Numbered from the stretch's first letter, positions 42,270-50,779 are shown. The stretch is 64,000 nt of DNA from an uncultured Eubacteriales bacterium (GCA_905198155.1 CAJKBQ010000006.1:1-64000), one strand, 5' to 3'. Notes: generated by a model not told the origin, from the sequence alone. Translations and numbers: made by a program.

Positions 42270-44018
42270 ATGGCATTCGACGGCGCATTTTTGCATCGCA
42301 TTCAACGGGAAATTGAACAAGCCGGGATCGGCGCCAAAGTTGATAAAGTGGCGCAGCCGTCGCGCGACGAGCTGATCCTGACGCTGCGCGGCCGCGAATC
42401 CGGCGGACGGCTGCTGCTGTCCGCCAACGCCAACAGCCCCCGCGTTCAGCTGACGGCGGAGTCCCCCGAAAACCCGGCAGTTCCGCCGATGTTCTGCATG
42501 CTGCTGCGCAAACGGCTGTGCGGCGGGCGGCTGACGGCGGTTCGCCAGCCGGAGATGGAACGTGTGCTGCTGCTGGATTTTGACTGCATCAACGAATTGG
42601 GCGACCACGTGACGTATACGCTGGCGGTGGAGATTATGGGGCGGTACAGCAACATTGTCCTGGTGTGCGGCGGGCAGATCGTCGATGCGATCAAGCGCGT
42701 GACGGCGGACATGACGTCCGAGCGGCTGGTGCTGCCGGGGCTGGCGTACGAATTGCCGCCGCCGCAGGAAAAATGGAATGTTCTGACGCATTCCAACGAC
42801 GAGATCCTGTCCCGGTTGGCGGCAGTGCGCCCGGCGCCGCTGCATAAGGCGCTGCTGAGCGTTTTGCAGGGCGTATCGCCGGTGGTGTGCCGCGAACTGC
42901 AATTCCGTGCGGCGGGCGACGAGGCGCGCAGCAACGCGCTGACTCCGGCGCAGCAGGAAAAACTGCGCGACGCGCTGGATGCGCTGCGCCGCGAAATCAC
43001 CGACGGCGCCACGGTGGAGATGGTGCGCGACGAAGGCGGAAAACCGATCGATTTCAGCTTTTTCCCGCTGTATCAGTACGATTCTGCCGCTGTGACCCGG
43101 ATGGATTCGGCATCGGAGCTGCTGGACGCATTTTACGCGCAGCGCGACCGGATGGAGCGGATGCGCACCCGCGCGCACGATCTGCTGCATATTTTGGCCC
43201 AAGCCACCGACAAGCTCAGCCGCAAAATCAACCTCCAGCGCGGCGAACTGGAAGCGTGCGGGGAACGGGAGGAATTGCGCGTTTGTGCCGATTTGCTGAA
43301 CGCGAATTTGTACCGCCTGACGGAAAATGCATCGTTTGCTGACGTGGAAAATTTTTACGAACCGGACTGCCCGATCAAGCGGATTCCGTTGGATCCGGCG
43401 CTGTCGCCCAGCCGCAATGCGCAGAAATATTACAAAGAATACCGCAAAGCCCAAACCGCTGAAGAGATGCTGACCACGCAGATCGCACAGGCGACCGCAG
43501 AATTGGCATATCTGGACACGGTGTCCGACGCGCTGAGCCGCGCGCAGACCGAGCGCGAATTGCAGGAAATTCGCCAGGAACTGGCGGATCAGGGGTACTT
43601 GCGCCGCAGTACCGATCGCCGCCGGCCGCTGCCGCTGCTCAAAGCGCTGCGCTTTACCACGTCGGACGGCTTTCAGGTGCTGGTGGGGCGCAACAATCGC
43701 GAAAACGATCAACTGACCCTGCGTCAGGCGGCCGATATGGACTATTGGTTCCACGTCAAAAATATTCCCGGCTCGCACACGATTCTCGTCACCAACGGCG
43801 TGGAGCCGAGCGAACAGGCCATCACCGAGGCGGCGCAGCTGGCGGCGTTTCACAGCAAGGCGTCGGCGTCGGCGCAGGTGCCGGTGGACTACACCCGCGT
43901 GCGCCACGTTCACAAACCCCAGGGCGCAAAACCCGGGATGGTGATTTATGACCACTACCGCACGGCATTTGTGACGCCGTCGGCGGAATTGACCCAGCGG
44001 CTGGCGGAAAACCCGTGA
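42270..44018 (+). CDS. rqcH: RqcH (Rqc2-like, NFACT) ribosome quality-control factor
   Basis: The 582-residue protein binds stalled 50S subunits and directs alanine tailing of nascent chains. It has an NFACT-N domain (about residues 1-240, opening AFDGAFLHRIQREIEQA), helix-hairpin-helix and coiled-coil segments (about 285-440), and the C-terminal NFACT-R domain with DYWFHVKNIPGSHTIL (about 491-506). These proteins were formerly annotated as fibronectin-binding proteins. GGGAGG lies about 9 bases before the ATG. Confidence 0.95.
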   Translation: MAFDGAFLHRIQREIEQAGIGAKVDKVAQPSRDELILTLRGRESGGRLLLSANANSPRVQLTAESPENPAVPPMFCMLLRKRLCGGRLTAVRQPEMERVLLLDFDCINELGDHVTYTLAVEIMGRYSNIVLVCGGQIVDAIKRVTADMTSERLVLPGLAYELPPPQEKWNVLTHSNDEILSRLAAVRPAPLHKALLSVLQGVSPVVCRELQFRAAGDEARSNALTPAQQEKLRDALDALRREITDGATVEMVRDEGGKPIDFSFFPLYQYDSAAVTRMDSASELLDAFYAQRDRMERMRTRAHDLLHILAQATDKLSRKINLQRGELEACGEREELRVCADLLNANLYRLTENASFADVENFYEPDCPIKRIPLDPALSPSRNAQKYYKEYRKAQTAEEMLTTQIAQATAELAYLDTVSDALSRAQTERELQEIRQELADQGYLRRSTDRRRPLPLLKALRFTTSDGFQVLVGRNNRENDQLTLRQAADMDYWFHVKNIPGSHTILVTNGVEPSEQAITEAAQLAAFHSKASASAQVPVDYTRVRHVHKPQGAKPGMVIYDHYRTAFVTPSAELTQRLAENP

Positions 44019-44065
44019 GCCGCGGGGGAAAACTTTTGAGTTTTGCGAAAAATTCAAAAAAGCCC

Positions 44066-44094
44066 TTGACAACCCCGCAGAAATGCGGTATAAT
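44066..44094 (+). promoter_or_regulatory. Promoter of the tRNA-Tyr gene
   Basis: TTGACA (44066-44071) and TATAAT (44089-44094) are both perfect consensus with 17-base spacing, as expected for a strong stable-RNA promoter. Confidence 0.92.
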
Positions 44095-44129
44095 AATCAA
44101 GCACTTTAACGAGCTGCGCAATTGAATAT

Positions 44130-44214
44130 GGGGAAATTCCCGAGTGGCCAAAGGGGGCAGACTGTAAATCTGTTGTCTCTGACTTCGGTGGTCCGAATCC
44201 ACCTTTCCCCACCA
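44130..44214 (+). tRNA. tRNA-Tyr (anticodon GTA)
   Basis: The 85-base gene has a 7-base acceptor stem (GGGGAAA with TTTCCCC), anticodon GTA at 44164-44166 in CTGTAAA context, a long class II variable arm, TTCGAA-like T loop (GGTCCGAATCC) and an encoded CCA. It stands alone between its own promoter and terminator, and is the likely ligand of the tyrS T-box at 33 kb. Confidence 0.97.
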
Positions 44215-44220
44215 GAAAAA

Positions 44221-44248
44221 AGCACTTGCAACCGCAAGTGCTTTTTTT
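44221..44248 (+). terminator. Intrinsic terminator after tRNA-Tyr
   Basis: AGCACTTGC (44221-44229) pairs with GCAAGTGCT (44234-44242) across AACC and a T run follows. Confidence 0.93.
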
Positions 44249-44313
44249 CTAATATTCGCCTGCGGGTCGGATATTGCGTAAAATAGAATTCTTGTTTTTT
44301 TCTCATCCCCCTA

Positions 44314-44342
44314 TTGACTTTTTCTCATAACCGTACTACAAT
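44314..44342 (+). promoter_or_regulatory. Promoter of the SDR gene
   Basis: TTGACT (44314-44319) and TACAAT (44337-44342) are 17 bases apart, about 40 bases before the start. Confidence 0.8.
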
Positions 44343-44382
44343 GAAAGAAAGTAAACCAACCACTCAGAAAGGGAATTTTGTC

Positions 44383-45183
44383 ATGGGATTTTTAACTGGA
44401 AAAACAGCCATCATCACCGGCGGCGGACGAGCCGTATTGAGTGACGGCAGCTGCGGTTCGATCGGCTACGGCATTGCGACGGCGTATGCCAAAGAGGGCG
44501 CCAATCTGGTGTTGACCGGCCGCAACATGAAAAAGCTGACGGACGCGAAAGAGGAATTGGAGCGGCTGTACGGGATTCGCGTGCTGGCTGTGCAGGCGGA
44601 TGTCAGCGCCGGAACCGACAACGAAGCGACGGTGCAGAACGTGGTGCAGCAGGCGATCGACACATTTGGCCGTATCGACGTGCTGATTAACAACGCGCAG
44701 GCGTCTGCATCCGGCGTAACGCTGGCGGATCATACCACCGAGCAATTCGATTTGGCGGTCTATTCCGGCCTGTACGCGACGTTCTACTACATGAAAGCGT
44801 GCTATCCGTACCTGAAAGAAACCCAGGGCACCGTAATCAACTTTGCGTCCGGCGCGGGGTTGTTCGGCAATTTTGGCCAGTGCGCATATGCGGCGGCCAA
44901 AGAGGGCATCCGCGGCCTGACCCGCGTGGCGGCGACCGAATGGGGCAAAGACGACATCAATGTCAACATCGTGTGTCCGCTGGCGTGGACGGCGCAGCTC
45001 GAAAAATTCCAGCAGGCGTACCCCGATGCGTTCAAAGCCAACGTGAAAATGCCGCCGATGGGTCACTACGGCGACGTGGAGAAGGAAATCGGCCGTGCGT
45101 GCGTATCGCTCGCTTCGCCGGACTTCAAGTATATGAGCGGCGAAACCATCACGCTCGAAGGCGGCATGGGGCAGCGGCCGTAA
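44383..45183 (+). CDS. Short-chain dehydrogenase, possibly 12-alpha-hydroxysteroid dehydrogenase-like
   Basis: This 266-residue classical SDR has a nucleotide-binding loop near residue 13 that is longer than normal (GGGRAVLSDGSCGSIGYGIA), NNAQAS (the NNAG motif), an active-site Ser in INFASGAGL and catalytic YAAAK (about residue 169). The stretch LINNAQASASG, the segment YSGLYATFYYMKACYPYLKE and the end YMSGETITLEGGMGQRP resemble, from memory, the bacterial 12-alpha-hydroxysteroid dehydrogenase line; I could not align them. It has its own promoter and terminator. The ATG at 44383 follows AAAGGG. The SDR class is certain; the bile-acid substrate is a suggestion only. Confidence 0.85.
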   Translation: MGFLTGKTAIITGGGRAVLSDGSCGSIGYGIATAYAKEGANLVLTGRNMKKLTDAKEELERLYGIRVLAVQADVSAGTDNEATVQNVVQQAIDTFGRIDVLINNAQASASGVTLADHTTEQFDLAVYSGLYATFYYMKACYPYLKETQGTVINFASGAGLFGNFGQCAYAAAKEGIRGLTRVAATEWGKDDINVNIVCPLAWTAQLEKFQQAYPDAFKANVKMPPMGHYGDVEKEIGRACVSLASPDFKYMSGETITLEGGMGQRP

Positions 45184-45217
45184 AATTTTGCTTCCCAAAT
45201 GAAATAAATGCAATCCA

Positions 45218-45253
45218 ATCGCTCGGTTTTCGACTGAAAATCGAGCGATTTTT
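45218..45253 (+). terminator. Intrinsic terminator after the SDR gene
   Basis: ATCGCTCG-GTTTTC pairs with GAAAAT-CGAGCGAT (one G-T pair), loop GACT, then five T. It ends just before the shared regulatory block of the first solute-binding gene. Confidence 0.9.
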
Positions 45254-45259
45254 GTTGCT

Positions 45260-45303
45260 GTGGAAGATAGTGCACCATTATGGAAGATTTTAGGGTTTAC
45301 AAA
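45260..45303 (+). repeat. 44-bp block, copy 1, with GGAAGAT direct repeats
   Basis: This block is identical base for base with 47209-47252. It contains TGGAAGAT at 45261 and again at 45281, exactly 20 bases apart, directly before the -35, and includes that -35. Confidence 0.95.
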
Positions 45304-45324
45304 TCGCACTTGTTGTGTTAGAAT
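45296..45324 (+). promoter_or_regulatory. Promoter of the first solute-binding gene
   Basis: TTTACA (45296-45301) and TAGAAT (45319-45324) are 17 bases apart. Direct repeats end 8 bases before the -35, in a position suited to an activator. A small stem TTGCC/GGCAA at 45362-45381 is kept in both leaders. Confidence 0.78.
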
Positions 45325-45436
45325 CTATTTAGCGAAGGAACACAGCACGAAAGTTTGGGACTTGCCGTTCGGCCGAGGCAATGTTTCCGGGGTGCGTGCC
45401 TCGCGAAAATTCGATTTTAGAAGGGACAGTCAATTT

Positions 45437-46978
45437 ATGAAAAAGCATAGCAAGAAATTTCTTGCGGTCTTTGCGACGATTCTGGCGTTGGCGTGCGTGT
45501 TGACGGCGTGCGCGCCTGCGGCGACGTCCAGCGGGAAAACGGAGTCCGAGGCATCGGAAGCCCCGGCGTCGTCCAAAGCGCCGGAAGCGCCGGTAACGCT
45601 GAAATACATCAACATGGGCGGAAAACCGAACTCCGGCAACTGCGATGGCATTTGGGAAGCGGTCAATGAGATTCTGCTGAAAGATATCAACGTCACGCTC
45701 GACGTAGAGTATCTGGGTAGCTGGGATGCGTCGGCGATGGCGCTGAAATATGCCGGCAATGAAAAATTCGATTTTGCATTTACCAACAAAGGTTTTGGGT
45801 TTGTGAACAATGCCAAAAACAACGCTTTCCGTGAAATTACCATGGACGAGCTGAAAGAATACGCCCCGTACATGGTGGAAACGCTGCAAAAAACCGCGTG
45901 GGCGACTTGCAGCGTCGGCGGAAAAATTTACGCGATTCCGAGCATCGGCTATGCGTGGCGGGACGCGACGGTTGCGATTCGCGGCGACCTGCGCGAAAAG
46001 TACGGGCTGGATAAACTGAAAACCGTAGAGGATCTCGAAAAATATCTGGAACTGGTTGCGAAAAACGAACCGACCATGGAAGCCTCGACCGGTGAATCGA
46101 CGCTGCAGGTATTTATGGCGCAGCCGAAGGGGTACGCACGCGAAGATACGTGGACGTATAAGCTGGGCGAAAGCAATCCGGAAATCGAGCATGTAGCATT
46201 CTTGGACGACTACTTGGAATACGCGAAGAAAATGCGTTCGTTTTACGAAAAAGGCATTTTCCCGCCGGATCCGTTCAATGGAACCGTCGGCGGACAGGAT
46301 AAGTTCAAAACCGGCATCTCCGGCGCCTACATGACGGTTTCGCAGACGATCAACAATCGTGTTTGTGTGCCGGTGAGTAAGAGCACGCCGGAATACAAAG
46401 TGGAAATGTTCAACCCGACGATGGGGTACAAAACCTACTCAATCGCCGAGGAAAATGCATTTGCCATCACACGCACATCGGAGCACCCGTTTGAAGTGAT
46501 GAAAGCAGTCAATCACATGAACGAATCGGTGGAACTGCAAAAGCTGCTGAACTTCGGCGTGGAAGGCGTAGACTACGAGATGAAAGACAACCAGCTGGTG
46601 AAGCTGGCGGATGTCCCGGCGGACAAAGCGTACAATATCGGTGTCAACTGGAACATCACCAACAAAGTGCTGTGGGAGACTTTCTACAAGCAGGAAGCGT
46701 ACGATGGGTATCAGGAAATCGTCGATGACCTGACGAAAAACTCCATCGAAAATCCGCTGTCCGCGTTCAACTTCGATACGGCCGCAGTCGAAACCGAAGT
46801 TGCGAATCTGGCCGAGGTCGCAAAGTCTTATAAGGATCTGTTTAGCTATGGCATGTTCGAAGACGTGGAGGGCACGATGAAAGAGTACCAGGCCGCCCTC
46901 AAAGATGCCGGCTATGAAAAGGTCAAAGCCGAGTACAATCGCCAAGCAAAAGAATTCCTGGCGACGTACAACAAATAA
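45437..46978 (+). CDS. Lipoprotein extracellular solute-binding protein (copy 1)
   Basis: The 513-residue lipoprotein has a signal peptide with lipobox LTAC (lipidated Cys25), a Ser/Ala/Glu-rich linker to about residue 55 and a family-1-like solute-binding fold, resembling the oligosaccharide-binding lipoproteins of Clostridia (conserved SGNCDGIWEAVNEIL, GDLREKYGLD, FAITRTSEHPFEVMKAVNH, GVEGVDYEMKDNQLV). No permease or ATPase gene is near, so its transporter is elsewhere. About 60% of residues match the next gene by eye. AGAAGGGAC lies about 10 bases before the ATG. Confidence 0.93.
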   Translation: MKKHSKKFLAVFATILALACVLTACAPAATSSGKTESEASEAPASSKAPEAPVTLKYINMGGKPNSGNCDGIWEAVNEILLKDINVTLDVEYLGSWDASAMALKYAGNEKFDFAFTNKGFGFVNNAKNNAFREITMDELKEYAPYMVETLQKTAWATCSVGGKIYAIPSIGYAWRDATVAIRGDLREKYGLDKLKTVEDLEKYLELVAKNEPTMEASTGESTLQVFMAQPKGYAREDTWTYKLGESNPEIEHVAFLDDYLEYAKKMRSFYEKGIFPPDPFNGTVGGQDKFKTGISGAYMTVSQTINNRVCVPVSKSTPEYKVEMFNPTMGYKTYSIAEENAFAITRTSEHPFEVMKAVNHMNESVELQKLLNFGVEGVDYEMKDNQLVKLADVPADKAYNIGVNWNITNKVLWETFYKQEAYDGYQEIVDDLTKNSIENPLSAFNFDTAAVETEVANLAEVAKSYKDLFSYGMFEDVEGTMKEYQAALKDAGYEKVKAEYNRQAKEFLATYNK

Positions 46979-47100
46979 GTTTACAAGACTCCCCGCTCCG
47001 CGCGCGGCCGAAGGCCGTCACCCGACGGCCGCGCAGCGGTGTGGTGAAAATGTCGTTTCCTTCAAAGTGGATGCAGCGAACCTGCACCCAAGTCCAAACT

Positions 47101-47131
47101 GCGCCGTGCAATTTTTGCCCGGCGCGGTTTT
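47101..47131 (+). terminator. Terminator after solute-binding copy 1
   Basis: GCGCCG-T-GCAA pairs with TTGC-C-CGGCGC, with GGTTTTGTTG after it. Its layout matches the terminator after copy 2, so it is part of the duplicated unit. Confidence 0.75.
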
Positions 47132-47208
47132 GTTGTGCTTGCTGCAATGTCCGGAAATTGCGGTTTCCGCTGTTTTTCTGCGAAAAATATCGCGCGATTT
47201 TTGCGCTT

Positions 47209-47252
47209 GTGGAAGATAGTGCACCATTATGGAAGATTTTAGGGTTTACAAA
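47209..47252 (+). repeat. 44-bp block, copy 2, with GGAAGAT direct repeats
   Basis: Identical to 45260-45303, about 1.95 kb upstream. TGGAAGAT occurs twice, 20 bases apart, before the -35. Confidence 0.95.
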
Positions 47253-47273
47253 GCATATAATCTATGCTAAAAT
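47245..47273 (+). promoter_or_regulatory. Promoter of the second solute-binding gene
   Basis: TTTACA (47245-47250) and TAAAAT (47268-47273) are 17 bases apart. The spacer differs from copy 1 although the upstream block is identical, so the block has been kept by selection or a recent exchange. Confidence 0.8.
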
Positions 47274-47392
47274 CTAAATGACGAAGGAAATCCGGGACAT
47301 TTTCTTTCGATTTGCCGTTCGGCCGAGGCAAAATCGGAGCGGAAACCGAATCTCCTCGTCGAAATTCGATTTTAGAAGGGAACAGACATTTT

Positions 47393-48940
47393 ATGAAAAA
47401 GCACAGCAAATTTTTTGCGGCTTTGGCGGTGATCCTGATGTTGGCGTGCATGATGACGGCGTGCGCGCCTGCGGCCACTTCCAGCGGGAAAACGGAGTCG
47501 AAAGCGTCGGAGATCCCGGCGTCGTCCAAAGCGGACGAAAAACCGGTGACGCTGAAGTATGTGAACTACGGCGCAAAGCCGGATTCTGGCAACTGCGACG
47601 GCATCTGGAAAGCAGTTAACGACATTCTGAGCAAAGACCTGAACTGCACGATGGAGGTGGAATACCTCGGTTCCGGCGACAAGTCGCAAATGGCGCTGAA
47701 ATATGCGGGCAACGAGGAGTTTGACTTCGCATACACAGCGCATTGGTTTGGTTTTGCCGACAACGCGCAGAACAACGCGTTCCGCGCGCTGACGATGGAC
47801 GAACTCAAGCAGTATGCGCCGTATATGGTCGAAAATCTGCCGGATATCGCGTGGAAACAGGCCAGCGTCGGCGGTCAGATCTATATGCTGCCGAATATTA
47901 TTTTTGAGTACAACAACGGGGTTTTCCTGGTTCGCGGCGATTTGCGCGAAAAGTATGGCCTGGATGCGCTGAAAACGATGGACGACCTGGAAAAGTACCT
48001 GGAAGTGGTCGCAAAGAATGAACCCGGCATGGAAGCCCTCGGCAACAATTATGTTGAGGCCATGTGGTTGGTATGCCCCAACGAATGGCGCGGCGACATC
48101 GGAAACGATGGATGGGCATACGATGTCGCGGATGCCGAAAATCCCGCAGCGTTTTGCAAAATGTTCACCGATGCGTATTTGACCTATGCGAAGAAAATGC
48201 GCGAGTTCTACGAAAAGGGCATTTTTACTTCCAACATCATCAACGACACAACGGCCGCAATCGATAAGTTCAAAAACGGGATTGCGGCGGCCGTGGCGCA
48301 CAATGCACTTACCATGAACCAGACCGCGCTTGCGCTGAAAACCACGAATCCGGACTGGAAAGTGGAGCTGTTTAACCCGTATATGGGCAAAAAACTTTGC
48401 CTTGGGAATTTCACCGGGAACGGATTTGCTGTTACGCGCACGTCGAAATATGCAACCAAAGTGATTGAAGTCGTGAACCACATTTACGATTCCGTCGAGC
48501 TGCAGAAGCTGCTGAACTACGGCGTCGAAGGCGTGGACTACGAGCTGCAGGACGGGATGCTGACTGTCAAATCCGATGTGCCGGCGGACAAGAAAATGAA
48601 CATCGGCTGCAACTGGAACATGAGCAACGACCTGCTGAAAAACACCTTTGCGAAGAAAGAAAAGTACGACGGGTACGCGGAAATCATGGCGGATTTCGAG
48701 AAAAATACCGTTTCCCACCCGCTGCAAGCCTTCACGTTTAACAAATCTGCGGTGGAAACCGAAGTGGCCAATATAACTGCTGTTTCAAAAGAGTATGGCG
48801 CAATTCGATTTGGCTTGATGGAAGACGTCGAAGGCACCGTCGCAGCCTACCGCGCCGCCCTCAAAGACGCCGGTTACGAAAAAGTCCAGGCCGAGTACGA
48901 CCGCCAGATCAAAGAATTCATGGCAGCGTACAGCAAATAA
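47393..48940 (+). CDS. Lipoprotein extracellular solute-binding protein (copy 2)
   Basis: This 515-residue lipoprotein has lipobox MTAC (Cys24) and the same linker and fold as the gene before it. The N-terminal 60 residues are nearly identical; differences collect in the ligand-facing stretches (for example TNKGFGF against TAHWFGF, and IPSIGYAWRD against LPNIIFEYNN). This pattern suggests the pair arose by tandem duplication and now binds different ligands. It has its own promoter, leader and terminator. No permease gene is near. Confidence 0.93.
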   Translation: MKKHSKFFAALAVILMLACMMTACAPAATSSGKTESKASEIPASSKADEKPVTLKYVNYGAKPDSGNCDGIWKAVNDILSKDLNCTMEVEYLGSGDKSQMALKYAGNEEFDFAYTAHWFGFADNAQNNAFRALTMDELKQYAPYMVENLPDIAWKQASVGGQIYMLPNIIFEYNNGVFLVRGDLREKYGLDALKTMDDLEKYLEVVAKNEPGMEALGNNYVEAMWLVCPNEWRGDIGNDGWAYDVADAENPAAFCKMFTDAYLTYAKKMREFYEKGIFTSNIINDTTAAIDKFKNGIAAAVAHNALTMNQTALALKTTNPDWKVELFNPYMGKKLCLGNFTGNGFAVTRTSKYATKVIEVVNHIYDSVELQKLLNYGVEGVDYELQDGMLTVKSDVPADKKMNIGCNWNMSNDLLKNTFAKKEKYDGYAEIMADFEKNTVSHPLQAFTFNKSAVETEVANITAVSKEYGAIRFGLMEDVEGTVAAYRAALKDAGYEKVQAEYDRQIKEFMAAYSK

Positions 48941-49061
48941 ACCTGCAAGGCGCGCTGTGCCGCGCACTGTTTGCGGTCGTCATCCGCAGCGGGACACTGC
49001 GCAGTGAAAAAAGGTTTTTTCTTCAAAATGGATGCAGCGAACCTGCTTCCAAATGTAAAAT

Positions 49062-49092
49062 GCGCCGGGCAGAAATTGCCCGGCGCGTTTTG
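49062..49092 (+). terminator. Terminator after solute-binding copy 2
   Basis: GCGCCGGGCA (49062-49071) pairs perfectly with TGCCCGGCGC (49077-49086); GTTTTGG follows. Confidence 0.85.
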
Positions 49093-49146
49093 GTTATCCA
49101 AAAATATTTGCGCAGCATAAAATCCGCATCGACGGAAAATCTAAGT

Positions 49147-49752
49147 TCAGGGCCGGATTTCGATGCTGCCGCCGTCTTTCAGCGTGCGACCATCCAGCAG
49201 GAGCAGTTTTTCCGCAAGCAGCCGCGCAAATCCGCCCGCAATCGCCGCCGACAGGATCAAATCCTCCGTTCCCGTCACCGCGTATTCGCCGATGGTTTCG
49301 TGCGCCAAAATCGGCGCAGCCGCCATCCGTACCTGTTCCACAAAGTATTGCGCGACAATCTGGTGCCGTTCCGCGTAATTGGTGTAAATTACGCGCATTT
49401 CCTCTTCGGTCAGCGAATTCGGCAGCATCTCGTGAATCAGCGAAATGCCCAGCCCCTGTTTCAGCGAGCAGATCAAAATCAAATACGCGAGGTGCAGCCG
49501 GTAATACCGCCGGTTCCGTGGTTCCGGCATGACTTTGGTGCGTACGTAGTTGTTGATGGTGGCGGACGTGATGCACGCTTCGTCTTTCAGTTCCGGCGGC
49601 AAATAATCCAAATATTCTTTCAGCTGGATCACCAGCTGTTTCATGTACAGCCCAAAATCCGGGATATCCTCCCACGCCGGAAGCCGGTAATTATTCAAAT
49701 ATTTCTCCCACCGGCGCAGTTTTCCGGCGATCAATGCAGTGTCAAACGGCAT
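49147..49752 (-). CDS. DUF1836 protein (MerR-like DNA-binding)
   Basis: The 201-residue protein belongs to DUF1836, whose N-terminal part resembles a MerR-type winged helix: LPAWEDIPDFGLYMKQLV, then ITSATINNYVRTKVMPEP and YYRLHLAYLILICSLKQ. Members are putative regulators of unknown target. It is divergent from degV, and an inverted repeat at the degV promoter (49860-49880) would suit it as a binding site. AAGGAGAGG lies upstream of the ATG. Confidence 0.85.
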   Translation of the reverse strand: MPFDTALIAGKLRRWEKYLNNYRLPAWEDIPDFGLYMKQLVIQLKEYLDYLPPELKDEACITSATINNYVRTKVMPEPRNRRYYRLHLAYLILICSLKQGLGISLIHEMLPNSLTEEEMRVIYTNYAERHQIVAQYFVEQVRMAAAPILAHETIGEYAVTGTEDLILSAAIAGGFARLLAEKLLLLDGRTLKDGGSIEIRP

Positions 49753-49785
49753 ATCTCCAATCGTCCTCTCCTTCGGTCTGATTTA

Positions 49786-49814
49786 ACTATACCACATTTT
49801 TTTTCGCAGCGCAA
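49786..49814 (-). promoter_or_regulatory. Promoter of the DUF1836 gene
   Basis: On the minus strand TTGCGC (49809-49814) and TATAGT (49786-49791) are 17 bases apart. Confidence 0.65.
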
Positions 49815-49834
49815 GAGAAAATCGAAAATATTAC

Positions 49835-49880
49835 TTGACAAAGTATTGATCTTGATGTAATCTAATATTAAACATTAGAT
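49835..49880 (+). promoter_or_regulatory. degV promoter with an inverted repeat over the start point
   Basis: TTGACA (49835-49840) and TAATCT (49858-49863) are 17 bases apart. ATCTAAT-N7-ATTAGAT (49860-49880), a perfect 7-base inverted repeat, covers the -10 and the likely transcription start, so it could be an operator or a 5' mRNA hairpin. Confidence 0.72.
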
Positions 49881-49898
49881 AAAGGGGCGTGTAAGATC

Positions 49899-50774
49899 AT
49901 GTTTAAGATCATTACAGATACATCTGCTAATATCGACAGCAAGCTGCTGGAACGTCATCATATTGGGGTGATTCCGTTTTCGTTCTATGTGAACGACGAA
50001 GGCTTGATCTGTACCGACACCGCGCGGTTCGACGGCGAGGCGTACTACGCGGCCATGCGCGCCGGAACGCGGGTGCACACGTCCCAGGTGACGCCGCAGC
50101 AGTATATGGACTGTTTCGAGCCGCTGTACAAAGCCGGGCGCGAAATTCTGTACGTCGGGATGTCGTCCGGGATCAGCGGAGCCTACGCGTCCGCCGAGTC
50201 CGCAGCGGCGCAGCTGCGCGAGGAATACCCCGATATCCGCCTGCGGCTGGTGGATACGCTCGGCGCGTCGCTGGGCGAAGGACTGCTGGTGCTGAAAGCG
50301 GTGGAGTGCCGCGCGCAGGGCATGAGTCTGGACGAAACGGCCGACCTGCTGCTGGAATTGCGGTACAGGATGTGCCAGGCATTCACCGTGGAGGACCTGA
50401 AATACCTGCGCCGCTCCGGCCGTCTGTCCAACGCCAAGGCGCTGATCGGAACCATGCTGCAAATCAAACCGCTGCTCCAAGGCAACCGGGAAGGGAAGAT
50501 CATCAGCTTCGCCCGCGCCCGCGGCCGCAAACAGTCGATCGAAGCGCTGGCGGCGCAGTATGAGCAATTTGCAGAAGACACCGGCGACCCCATCGGCATT
50601 GCCCACGCGGGCTGTGCGGACGATGCCAAACTGCTGGAAAAGCTCCTCCGCCGCACGTCGATCCCGCCCAAGCGCGTGATAACGGTCTGTTACGAGCCGG
50701 TCACGGGCGCGCACGTCGGACCGGGCACGCTGGCACTTTTTTTCTGGGGACAGCCGGAATTCCGGCAGGCGTAA
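49899..50774 (+). CDS. DegV-family fatty-acid-binding protein
   Basis: The 291-residue protein has the EDD fold of DegV, which binds a fatty acid and, as FakB, presents it to the kinase FakA. It opens FKIITDTSANIDSKLL and has TSQVTPQQYMDCFEPLY and DLKYLRRSGRLSNAKALIG, all typical. No fakA is near. GGGGCG precedes the ATG. Confidence 0.93.
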   Translation: MFKIITDTSANIDSKLLERHHIGVIPFSFYVNDEGLICTDTARFDGEAYYAAMRAGTRVHTSQVTPQQYMDCFEPLYKAGREILYVGMSSGISGAYASAESAAAQLREEYPDIRLRLVDTLGASLGEGLLVLKAVECRAQGMSLDETADLLLELRYRMCQAFTVEDLKYLRRSGRLSNAKALIGTMLQIKPLLQGNREGKIISFARARGRKQSIEALAAQYEQFAEDTGDPIGIAHAGCADDAKLLEKLLRRTSIPPKRVITVCYEPVTGAHVGPGTLALFFWGQPEFRQA

Positions 50775-50779
50775 CCAAA

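Larger units (their letters stand above)
46979..47392. other. Interval between the solute-binding copies
   Basis: In order it holds a run of GC-rich sequence, an 18-base segment TGGATGCAGCGAACCTGC (47068-47085, repeated at 49029-49046), the copy 1 terminator (47101-47125), a small CGGAAA/TTTCCG hairpin (47152-47169), the second 44-base regulatory block, the copy 2 promoter and its leader. No protein is supported here. Confidence 0.85.
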
